Shown: positions 1 to 10,300 of the stretch, piece after piece
How positions within the stretch are numbered: position 1 is the stretch's first letter
Layout of the letters: each line of letters opens with the position of its first letter
Source: Aplysia californica
Lineage: Eukaryota; Mollusca; Gastropoda; Aplysiida; Aplysiidae
Assembly (NCBI RefSeq): GCF_000002075.1
Contig: NW_004797349.1
Location: forward strand, 272,378-336,377
Direction of reading: 5' to 3'
Length of the DNA stretch: 64,000 bases
The notes under the pieces: generated by a model
Told to the model about the DNA's origin: nothing
Seen by the model: the letters and a program-made list of their open reading frames with translations, nothing else
Databases searched by the model: none
Made by a program: the position numbers and the translations under genes

Positions 1-356
1 GGGGCATTAACCATGTTCTTACGCACAATATAATTGTAATTTTTAATGGGCTGATTCATCAATGTCATGCTCATAACTGTGCCAGAACTGCAACAGGGAA
101 CTGCTTTTTTTATTTCCTAATCCTTACTATCGCCATTTTTTCCTCTACTTCTTATGTATGTTTGGAACACTCTTGTGACGCGCTATTCCCGGGGTGCCTT
201 GACAGTTGAAGCAGACTTTGTGCTGTTGAAGCTAGAGAGGTGAGCAGAGTAAGCCTGATTCCCTGTTACAAGGGCTTCTCCGTTGACATCCACCCCTTCG
301 CGCTCATATAACCTTATGTAGTTGTGAGAGCCGTAAAACCTCTACTAAAACAAAGG
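1..356 (+). repeat. SINE-like repeat, family A, cut by window edge
   Basis: This repeat recurs in inverse orientation at 51884-52170, 56889-57215 and 59288-59640. Shared blocks include CTGATTCATCAATGTCATGC and GTGCTGTTGAAGCTAGA. It ends in the tail with the hairpin (GCGCTC...GAGAGCC here, one mismatch) and an A-rich end. No tRNA head is visible because the 5' part lies off the window. It could be the 3' end of a LINE rather than a SINE. Confidence 0.7.
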
Positions 357-583
357 CATAAAAAATTTACTACCTGTATTAATACAGTTTTAAAAACAAA
401 ACAAAGCAAATAATAAAAGAAAAACCCAAATCACCTTTCCTTTGCAGTTTACATGGAAAAAAATGAAGCCAATCGGACTTGACAATTTGACGAAACTAAG
501 GAAAATTTAAACTGCAAGGTGCGGAAATATGAAGCATGACAAAACGGGTGTCGAAGTTGAGTAATGCGTACTTCAAACTCAAA

Positions 584-652
584 CCTTGGCGCTCATATGA
601 CCTTATGCAGTTGCGAGCGCCGTAAAACCTCTACTAAAACTAAAACTAAACT
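584..652 (+). repeat. Hairpin tail fragment of a SINE/LINE
   Basis: Only the 3' tail is present. The stem GGCGCTC (588-594) pairs perfectly with GAGCGCC (615-621), followed by GTAAAACC and repeated CTAAAA units. It is the cleanest G/C version of the shared tail. Confidence 0.7.
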
Positions 653-733
653 CAAACCCACTTCAGAAATAAATCGAAATAAATTCTTGAATTACTTGAA
701 TCTAGAACTGGGGTCTTAGGAAGACGGGATGCT

Positions 734-1240
734 TCATGCTTCCTCGCCCCTCTTCATGAAGGTCCATTTCAGTGTGGGCAGGCTGATTGTCTCCTTCATC
801 AGCTGGTTGTTGTAGCGTCTGATGGGGTCACGCAGCCTGCTCTTCCTACCTTCACCACGCTGCACTCCTTTTGCAATCACAACCTCCTTTGTGAAGGAGT
901 TCTCGTCACGGCTGCTGGCTGGGTTTTCTCGGACAAGAGCTACTACTACAGTCGAAGGGTCAAGGGTAAGCACTCCTTCTATTCGTATGTTTGTGGAGTC
1001 TGCTAGCTTATCTCTGCTCTTTCATTTCCCTTGACTCCGGCTTGTCCTGGGCAAACAATCCACTGCAAGCGTCTGACTTTGCTGTCTTGGATTGTCTTAA
1101 ACCAATCTGCATAGAGGCTGCCGGCCAAGATCTTATCCAGAGTTCTCCTTGAGTCTGTAACAAAGGTAGCCTGCTCGTATCCATTAGTGCAAAGCCATTT
1201 CAGAGCCTCAGTGATGGCATTGATCTCGATGTACATGCTT
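734..1240 (-). mobile_element. LINE (RNase H-bearing non-LTR element) relic
   Basis: The minus strand encodes the end of a LINE ORF2. The first reading frame (1236-1003) has an RNase H-like stretch: AITEALKWL, FVTDSRRTLDKI and QWIVCPGQAGVKGNERAE. In the family the last motif is normally CPGHAG, so the His is Gln here. A second frame (973-734) carries a downstream piece with RLRDPIRRYNNQLM. The two frames do not join, and the copy is truncated at its 5' end near 1240. LINEs with RNase H (I/jockey-like relatives) are common in molluscs. The exact clade is not resolved. Confidence 0.7.
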
Positions 1241-1879
1241 GAAATAAAGAATAAAATTGAATAAATGAATTACATATGGCAGAGGAGTAAAGTTATTTAT
1301 TTTTACATAAAATGAAACAGACCCCCCCCCCCAACTTTTATAGGCAAGAAGAAAAAACACACGAAAAAATTCCTCTGGAGGTCCCTTCTTTTCCTTTCGG
1401 ACTTATTCGCTTGGAATAGCCCAATGCGACTTTCATCTAAATTTGATTGGCGCTGTTACATTTGATTTTTTTTCCTTCCATGAAATTCTTAGGTCTCCCT
1501 ACACACCACACATATATAAGTAAAAAGACATGAATAGTAAGAAAGAAAAATCAGACCCACTGATGCGTTATTTTATACCACAATAGCAACTAACCCCTAC
1601 GCCCCTTCTCTCACACACAACACCGAAGCAGTGTTGAACAGTGAACGGTGCGCGGTGCGCCGCTCTTACCATTTATTTGTTTCGAGTTAATACTCAAGAA
1701 GAGCGCATAGTTTTTAGTGTTATCGAAACCGCTTGTAAGTATACTCTCTAACTCCTGTCAAATCTTGCTTCTATTCTTTAATTTTTACAAATTGAGCCAT
1801 CAAATTTGTACTTAAATACTCTATATAACACATAATACTATACATATTAATTTGGTAAATCTAAAATAGATAAATACAC
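1241..1879. other. Upstream non-coding DNA
   Basis: AT-rich sequence with a C homopolymer near 1322-1332. I see no gene and no recognised repeat here. Confidence 0.5.
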
Positions 1880-1976
1880 TAGAAATATATCTCGGTTTGC
1901 CTCGCTATGGCGGCGCCAATCGTGTAACAACATCACGTGATCAACTTATTCTCTCTGTAACACACTAAAAATTCAG
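1880..1976 (+). promoter_or_regulatory. Candidate promoter / non-coding first exon of UBAP2L
   Basis: This is a local GC-richer patch with ATGGCGGC (YY1-like, frequent at housekeeping start sites), a CCAAT box (GCGCCAATCG) and an E-box inside ATCACGTGAT. It ends in ATTCAG followed by GTAGGTGAG, a good 5' splice donor at 1977. A first intron from here would splice to the acceptor at 7343-7344 just before the coding start. No transcript evidence is available, so the assignment is inference. Confidence 0.33.
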
Positions 1977-2941
1977 GTAGGTGAGACCTGACGAAATATT
2001 CTTTGTTCTAGGGTTTGTGAGTATTTTGTGATTTTCCGATTATTTATTTTTCGTAAATGTGTTCTCTAGTGATAACTTGTTTAACATAATAGATGTTAGT
2101 CCTTTTTTGGTTTCATTTGCCCTTGAATATTGATGTTGAAATTGGTGTTGTGAATAAGAGAACAAATTTGCGATGGAAAAATTCCAGCATGGCGTCACAT
2201 GTTTGACTCAACTTGTCAGAGCACAGCAAACGTTTCCTGCGCGCAGCGAGCGCGTTCCGAAGAGTTCTAGATCTAGAGCATAGATTTTCATTTACAGTGA
2301 GCCCCAAAATAAAGTACGAATAAAGTGAACCGATTGTTGTGAAGGTGTACGAAAAGTTATTGAGTGATTGAAAAGGAATTGTAATTTTCAATATTTTGTA
2401 GGGTGGCTCGTTACCAAGGTCCGTCCGATGCAAGGCCGTTGTTGCAACACATGATATATTATTGTATTTTGTGAACTAAAAGAGCAAAAGCTCATGTATC
2501 TGTAGGTGCTGAAGAATGTGCAGCTGATACATTGGTTCTTCATTAAATTTTGTTCTGTCCTTTGATTTTGTTAAGGTATTCTAGATTAGGTCCTTGTCCA
2601 GATCTTCATTGAGAGAATGAATACTGTAATGCTACTGTCTAATTATCCAACTGCAATCTGTCACTGTCAAGTGTTCTATGCTGGGCTTCAGACTCTCATC
2701 AGACAGGGAAGGGTAAAGTAAAAAAAAAAGTATTTTTGTATGCATGTAATAGGAGGATCATACCATATGGAGATAGAATCTACAGATCACTACTTGAATT
2801 GGGTCAAGTCAAATGTAACATGCTACGCATGGAAGCCTGATCCTTGACCCTACAACAGCCTGGTTGATGAAACTACTGACTCAACTGACTCCGATATGTC
2901 CGCTAAATCCCTAGAATAATTAATCTTTTCTAGTAAATAAT
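1977..2941 (+). other. Putative first-intron DNA without recognised content
   Basis: I see no coding exon or identifiable repeat. The open frames are short and lack family motifs. 2933-2941 is the left target-site duplication of the transposon that follows. Confidence 0.4.
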
Positions 2942-3429
2942 GGTAAATTGTGACAGAGTGACGCTGTGACAACTAATGCGGCGTTAATTGTGACAGAGTG
3001 AACACGGAGCTCTTTTTCGTTGATGATTAGAATCTAACATCATCTAGATCTACCATTTCCGCTTCACTTCCCAGCATTGGGTCCTAGTCGAATCTCAATC
3101 TCCGCCTGACAAGGAAGGCTTTCTAGATCTAGATCTAGTGCAGGCATTCAAATCTTACGACGAATTTGACAAAGCTTTTGCTAGTAAATTGAAAGATGAA
3201 AAATTTTTTTGCAATTAGGAAGAAATCATCTGAAACGGTTGAGAAGGCGAACTTAAAGTGTGTGGCAAAACTCCGCAAAGACTTTCTGTACTGTCGAGTT
3301 GACTTTATCTGTGGAAGGGCCTTATCTGTAGCCTACACATTTGATTATCTAGATCTGACCGGTGTTTATTTTTCTCGAGAACACTAGGAAACACCTGAAA
3401 ACACTAGGAATCACTCGAAATCCCTTCAA

Positions 3430-4892
3430 CAGAGATGCCAACCAGTACGATTTTACGTATTTTAGTACGATTTTTTGCCGAAAATACGCGAATACGACTT
3501 TTCATGAAAAAATACGCATCGTGGAATGCGAAAAATACGAGATTCAGCTTGGGCAAGTAAACCTAATTTAAACCTAAAGTCCCATCTTTTGTCAAAATAG
3601 TATCAGTAACGCAGAACTGGAATATTCGAAAACCAAGTCCGATAAGGTCAGTAAGTTCATTTTGCCGGTCGCGATCGTGATATTATATTCGTTCAGCTTT
3701 TCCCGGTCCGTACAGTACGTTTCACTTTCACGCGAATAGGCAGCTATGGCGGCAGGCGGAAGCGTATGTGACACCGAGGCTTAATCGGGAAAAATCAAGA
3801 TCTGCTTTAGTTTCCACCAAGTAGTTTGCCAGCAGTTGTCTGATAACGCAACATTTGTGACCAGCAGGTTGTGCAGTATAAACGCAATGTCGCCGTGCAA
3901 ATAAAATTTAACCAATGCTCGGACTCGCCTCTGTGCTGTCACGTGTGGAAAAAAAAGCGTCGTCCGATTTTTAGATTGTCTGGCTGGCCATCGTGACCGG
4001 TCAATGAACCTTCACATCATAAATAAATGCGGCATCGTGTGAGCAAAGATTGCTTTGGTGGGAGTAACGGTCTTGCCAAGTATAGGACCATGGAATAGGG
4101 GAGGAGATTATTGATTTTTTGGGGTTTAAGATACTATGGGGGAGGGTGTGAAGGCAACACCAGAGGACAAAAACTTGGAAGCGCATTTCAGAATTTTGAT
4201 TAGAGCTTTCTGCAAAGCGCAAGTTGGTGCAAGCCGTGTGCAGAATTGGGACCCTTCATACTTTGCAAGTCTGTGTTATTGAAATAATGTGTTCTCGTTT
4301 CATTGGATGGGTGATAGTAAATTATACCTACAGTGTATATTGTAGCTTTCTGTTCAAGACTGGTAGATTTTCAGTGTCACTGCATCTTGCCATACCACAG
4401 TTGTTACAACTCTCACAGTGTACGGGCCTACGTGAGCCATTCAAGTTATTACTTTTCTCTGAGTTTGAGCGATGATTTGAGTCTGTCAGTTCATAATATG
4501 GATCATGATGATCATGACACCCAGACTGGTTCTTGATAGTCGAAATTTTTGTTTTAGGTCCTTCCAAACTTTCAAAGCAGGATTTATTTTTTACATTATA
4601 ATGAGAGGAAAATATTACAGGTATAATAGACTGAAATATTTAAGTCAAACAAGACCCCAGTACGACACTGAACACTAACATGTTGTTGACTGGATACATG
4701 TATATTGTACGCATGTGTACTCCCTTTTTCGAGCTGGTGAGCTAGTAATTTTTTTCAGGAAATATTGCTGGACACCTTGAACATTTTACTATTACTAGTC
4801 GGTCGGTCGTGGGGAATACACATTTTCCCCTGAAAATACACATTTTCAAATTTCCCAATACTCATTTCGGTTTTCTGTGGTTGGCATCTCTG
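3430..4892. mobile_element. Inner hAT-like element with CAGAGATGCCAACCA ends
   Basis: Perfect 15-bp terminal inverted repeats (CAGAGATGCCAACCA at 3430; TGGTTGGCATCTCTG ending at 4892). The CAGNGNTGCC type of end is typical of hAT elements. The 8-bp flanks do not match clearly, so the insertion is old or was rearranged. The interior has only short frames. Confidence 0.55.
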
Positions 4893-5048
4893 CTTCGATA
4901 ATTTGTGAATTTGGCGAAGTGTCTTGTTATTATTGCTCGTGGGTGTCCCCTGTATCTCCGGGTACCCGCCCATCTCTCTCTGTCACGTCACGCCATTTGG
5001 AAATGCTATCCTCGACCGGTCCAGAAATACTGAGATTCTAGCATCAAA

Positions 5049-6399
5049 GTGTATACAGACCCGGTAACCGGGAACAAACTCTTTTGTGATTTTGGAAAGT
5101 TTCAGCACCCAGACCCGGTAGTGTGTGTGTGAGAGAGAGAGAGGTGTGCGAGCAAAATGTATATGACATGCCCCAGTTGGCAGGAGGGAACAAGAGAAAG
5201 ATAGAGTGGGAAGGAAGTGGCTATCCTCACCCGGGATGAGAATAGAAATACGATCGACCTCTCACCCCGGGTGAGACTTGCCACCGTAGGCTATTCTCAT
5301 CCGGTGTGAAACAAGACTTGTTTTTCCTAATTTCGAAATACTTTCTATCGATGTGGATGATCAAAAATGGATAAAGGCAAAGAAAAGATTACGTTATAGC
5401 ACAAAAATAAGCTAATTTGATCGTCTACAAAGATGCTATGGCTATTTCACTTTTCGAATCGAGCCGAACTACGGGGTTCGCCATTTTGTTTTGCCCGGAA
5501 GTTCTCGCAAGATCTCCTCCCCTCTTCTCTCTCTCTCTGTCTCTTTCTGAATACTGTCTATCGGTGTGGACGATCAAATTGACCAAAACAAAGTTAAAAA
5601 ATGATGTTAAAACACAAAAGTTAATTAATTTGGTCGTCTACAAAGATGCTACGGCTATTTAACTTTTCGAATCGAGCCGAAATAGGCGGGTCGCCATTTT
5701 GTTTTGCCCGGAAGTTCTCGCGCTACTCCTCTCTCTCTCTCTCTCCACTGCCCACAGACAAAATTGTACGCTTTTAGTAGGCTAACAGTAGTATTGGAGT
5801 ATTTGTTCACAGCACAGAATTCTACAATTTTTCTGTTATCACAGTGTAGAATTCTGTGGTTTAGGGTGAAAGCAAAATTGGTTGGCCTAGATCTAGATCT
5901 AGGCTATAACAGTGAACGCACACCGGGTGAGAATAGCCAAAAGACTCGCCTGCGCTATTCTCACCCTGGGTGAGAATAGAGGTGGCCGAGTGGGAAAATA
6001 GGTGGGAAGAAAGAAAGACAGAGACAATGAAAAAGAGAAGGCGAGTGATACACAGAGGAGAGAGAGAGAGGGTGGGGTGACTGCTCGATTGAAATTATGA
6101 CATTGTTATTTTCTTCAAATTGTGATTCCTCCAACTCCAAAACAGAGGAAAAACAATCGTTTATCGAAAAGACATCCGCAATCTTCATTTAGATCTAGAT
6201 CTAGGCTAGCCTCGAAACTAGATCAATGATTTATGACTGTCTGTCTAGATCTAGATCTAGACCTAGGCCATAGATCTAGAAGAGCCTTGGTCTACCCTGA
6301 GCCAAGAGGGCGCTGAAACTTTCCAAAATCACAAAAGAGTTCCCCTACCGGGTCTGTATACTTTCTGACTTTGTTCCCGGTTACCGGATCTGTATACAC
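5049..6399. mobile_element. Inner inverted-repeat element (GTGTATACAG ends)
   Basis: The left end GTGTATACAGACCCGGTAAC and the reverse complement of the right end match through CCGGTAACCGGGAACAAA. They match again through CTCTTTTGTGATTTTGGAAA, with a short extra piece in the right arm. Inside is a second inverted pair around 5225-5310 and 5920-5985 (CACCCGGGATGAGAATAG type). No convincing target duplication and no transposase were found. Confidence 0.5.
5335..5745 (+). repeat. Tandem duplication, 213-bp period
   Basis: Two copies share GTCTACAAAGATGCTA, TTTTCGAATCGAGCCGAA and CGCCATTTTGTTTTGCCCGG. The TTTTCGAATC word occurs at 5451 and again at 5664. Each copy ends in a CT-rich microsatellite. 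Confidence 0.75.
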
Positions 6400-6817
6400 T
6401 ATACACTCCCTTCTACTTCTAGCATAGCCTAATCTTTGATTCTAGGCTGCCTTCTGATACTAAATTGATGATTTCATCCAAAGGTACGAAGGTGATTTCG
6501 GTTGATTCCTAGTGTTTTCGAGTGTTTTCGAGAACAATAAACACCCGATCTGACAGCGCAAATATTGAGGCAATAATATAATTATAATTAGATCTACAAC
6601 AAAACATCAGCAGCTTACAACAGCAACAAAAACCACTAGGGGCAACAACAAGAAAAGAGCTGTGACTGTCTTTGTTTGTTAGTTTGGTTTGTGTGTGTGT
6701 TTCAGAGAGTGCGTGTGTTTTTGTTTTTGTTTTAACTTCTTTTTTGTCACAGACTCGCTCTGTCGGAATTAACGCCACATTAATTGTGACAGTCACTGTG
6801 TCGCAATTAACGCTACC

Positions 6818-7342
6818 TTAAATAATATGTAGATGGTCTGAATAGGATTAGGCCTAAATCTAAAATGATTTATTTCTAGATCTAGAATCTAGATTTAGAT
6901 CAAAGTCTTATTTTTGGCTTGCCAGAATCTAACAAGACAAGGATTTTTTTGATATGCCCTAGCCTTTGACTGTTGATAGTTATTTCCTGAAATGCAAAAT
7001 AGGTTACTGGCAAAGTCGAGCAGTCTTGTTTTCTTGCAGTAGATCTATCTTTAGAAAGTATTTTCAAATGAAGTGTAGTCCAGGAATGTTGCCCCAACCA
7101 CAATTGAAGTATTTGAGTATTCAGACATCTAACCATCTCTAGCTCTAGAAATTGAATTCGATTTTTTAAAAAATGCTTCTTCCCAGTTCTTGCAGAATGA
7201 AAGATGACGCCGAACTCTGGCAAATAACCCAACAAATCTCGAGAACAGAAAGCGTTAGGAGAAATAGAGGTCAAGTTTATTTTCCCGAGCTTTCGGAGAA
7301 ATAGTCACTTCAAATGAGTTCCCCTTTTTTTCTTTGCTTTTC
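6818..7342. other. Non-coding DNA upstream of the coding start
   Basis: Contains CTAGATCTAGA-type palindromic hexamer runs near 6876-6900 and a T/C-rich tract from 7320. I see no gene. Confidence 0.4.
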
Positions 7343-7392
7343 AGAATTACTCTGTACATAATTTTGTACATAGGCACCCTGTGTTGTAAAGT
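7343..7392 (+). other. 3' splice site and end of 5' UTR of UBAP2L
   Basis: TTTTTTTCTTTGCTTTTCAG ends at 7344 and looks like a strong acceptor, so a non-coding exon probably lies upstream. The leader then runs to 7392. An in-frame TAA at 7387-7389 sits one codon before the ATG at 7393, which fixes the start. Confidence 0.6.
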
Positions 7393-10300
7393 ATGAGTGG
7401 ATCAGTTGGCACCATGCGTGCTGGCTCGAACAGACACACTGGACCAAAAGACAAGATGATTAAGAATGAAAGGAATAACTCACAACAGCAGCAGCAGCAA
7501 CAACAAACTTTATCAAAGAATGAAGGACAATCAAACAAAATTCAGCCAACACAGGATCAGATTCGTTTGGCTCAAATGATGAGCACCAATCAGACAGATG
7601 CCAATCCTGATACTGTGAAAGAGGTAAGATCATCTTTGTGGTTTTTCATTTTGTAGCTATCTTTTCCGCTGGAAGAATTTATTTAAAGAAGACTTTTGTA
7701 TCATATTTAGTCTTCACAACACAGGCCTGCCTTTTTCTTTTGCCCCTCTTTAAAGCAGAGATTCTCCCTCAGAATGCATTAACAAAGCAATTTTGTCCTT
7801 GGTTTTACTGTAGTAAGCTTCTTTTGGTTTTTGTGAGACAATTGATTTTAGTCTCTGACATATGGCTTGTGTTTGGTGTTCGGAAAAAAGAATAAGTTCC
7901 TTGTAATACTGTAAGGCATAAGGAAGATATTTTTTATAGCAAATAGCACTATTAAAATTTGGATTTCACTGTATCAGTTGATATTTATGATTTGAACAAT
8001 TTTTCTCCATTCTCTTTTTGTGGATAATCAGATTTATTCATATGAATGACTTGAGAATTTAGAAATGCTTTATCCACAGTTGAAGCGACTTAATATTTAT
8101 TGCTGTCTTCTTTTTCTCCAGTTGATGGCAATGACAGGAAAGAGTGAAGATGTGGTTGTCATTGCACTTCACGACGCAGAACATGATGCAGACAGAGCGG
8201 TCATGATGCTCCTGGAGGGAGGGGAAGAACAGGTAAGCTATGATCTGCTCATCTCGCAATTTTTAGTAACTGTTTTATTGATGATTAGTCTTTGGATTTG
8301 AAAGATGGAGAAGCCAAGTCATCGATTTCTTCTGCAATGTGAGATCTACACTTGGGGTGAGGGGGGGGGGGGGGGGGAGAGAGATAAATGACATTGACCT
8401 TAGTCTATTTTGATAACATATTGAACCAAGCCTTTGGTCCCAGTACTAGTTTGAAGCTCACAGTAATTTGATGAAACCTATTTTTTGTGAAATATTTTTG
8501 TACTGTATACCCTACAAACCCTTTGAAAATGTAATAAACCTTTAATATTAATGTTTTTTAAAACCTTGCTGTGGTGTTTGTTTCCCTCCCCCTTCTTTCA
8601 AACATTTTGTACTATCTTAAAGGGGGGCTGAGAAAAAAACCCATAGAAACTTTCACTCACATAACTTTACTACAAGATTGTCCTTAATAACATTAGGTCT
8701 GTTTGAAATAAATACAGTCGAACCTGCCCTGACGGCCACCTGTACAAACGGCCACTTTCTGATTCCCCCCTTGCGTTTTTTCCTATATAATTTAACCGTG
8801 TAAAACGGGCACCTGTCCGCCGCGGCCACCATACTTTAACACACAACCCCTATCTCACTAAGCAATAACACCTGTCTTAGACGGCCACCTTATTTCAACA
8901 CACAACCCCTATCTCACTAAGCAATAACACCTGTCTTAGACGGCCACCTTATTTCAACACACAACCCCTATCTCACTAAGCAATAACACCTGTCTTAGAC
9001 GGCCACCTTAGTGACTCCATTACGTTTTGTCATTAATTGTGCATTGACCCCTGGCGTTGTGGGCGAGCCGTCATAATTCAATCACCTGTCGTTGTTGGGT
9101 AGTCCCTCCAACCGATCATGTTGCGTAGGCCCCTCCCACTGTTGACCAATTGGTACCAATTTCCAGCTGCTGGTGAGGGAAGCGTGTGATCCCGCAAAAC
9201 CCATAAGCCCCGCCTAGAACTCATACACAAATGTAAGTGAGATGAGTGGTCACTGTTTACCCAGTCGGTAACAAAGTAACAATGGACGTCAACATGGACT
9301 TGTGACAGAAGCGTCGCTCGTTCTTCGAGTAGTGGCGACCCATATGTTTGTTTTACCATAGTACTCGGTCCTCCTTGTCTGACACATTTAGTTTTATTGT
9401 CACCCTTGCACAAAGTCAGCAACAAAATAAAAATAACAAACAAAATACAAACCAACAACAAAAACAACAGTTATGCGGCTACTTTCGATTGGGAATGGGG
9501 TTTGTTTTCTTTATCTTGATCCAGTCCTGCCTAAGACGGCCACCTGTCTTATACGGCCAGTTTTCTCCTTGACAATGGGTGGCCATCTTATGCAGATTTG
9601 ACTGTATATGCAGTCTTTGAGCTACACTTGCTGCATTTGTATTTCTTGTGTGGAAACAGATTAATTGAGGCTGGAAAATGTTTTGTGCTCCATCATGATT
9701 TTGATATCTAAGGCAGGCTGCTTCTACACTTGCTGAATGGGCTACAGCGTCTGCAGAAATACTCAATAAAATAAACCTTCCCTTGTGCCTTGAAGAATTC
9801 AAACTTTTTTGTGTGTGCAATGGGAAGAGCCTAACCATTCCACTGTAGGTGCTTGTATTTACATGGGGATGAAGATAAAAGTATGTATACCAATGTTTAA
9901 AATGATGCCTTTACAGTAGTCTAATTATCTTGGTACTGCTATGAGAAATCCTGATGCCCAGCTAGACAATATTGATTCTTGCCTTTCTTTGCAAGTTGGG
10001 CTTTTAATCCTTTGCATTTGATTTGGTTGCAGTTAATGTAGGATACCGGTGAACTCATTATTAATGTTACAAGGGGAAGTTGAGTCATCAATGACGTGGG
10101 ATGCTGTTTCTTTTTCAGCAAGGGGAGTGGCGTGAGCAAGGTGGAAAGCGCAAGAAGAAGGCTGCGTCTCAGAAGGATGGGTCCAACCACCTTGGTGATG
10201 ACCACTATGACAGCCGCAACAAAGACAGAGGAGACAGAGATGACCGAGACCGGGATGGGGGGAGTGATCGCCAAGATCTTCCCCCAAGGAGAGGTAGACG

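Larger units (their letters stand above)
3360..6546. mobile_element. Middle nested DNA transposon, 8-bp TSD
   Basis: The left end CGGTGTTTATTTTTCTCGAG is mirrored by the right end ...TCGAGAACAATAAACACCC. The arms extend about 55 bp and share ACACTAGGAATCA. Both sides are flanked by a perfect 8-bp repeat GATCTGAC (3352-3359 and 6547-6554), which suits a hAT-type insertion. It sits inside the outer element and itself holds two further inverted-repeat elements. No transposase domain was recognised. Confidence 0.65.
2942..6817. mobile_element. Outer DNA transposon with long TIRs, carrying nested elements
   Basis: The ends are inverted: the left GGTAAATTGTGACAGAGTGA block matches the reverse complement of the right end (GACAGTCACTGTG...ACGCTACC). 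Flanks are GTAAATAAT (2933-2941) and TTAAATAAT (6818-6826), an apparent 9-bp duplication with one mismatch. The element at 32370-32952 has the same ends and the same subterminal text (AACACGGAGCTCTTTTTCGT; CACTAGGGGCAACAACA). A 9-bp duplication with long TIRs fits Mutator-like or Merlin-like elements. No transposase was recognised. Much of the length is later insertions. Confidence 0.65.
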
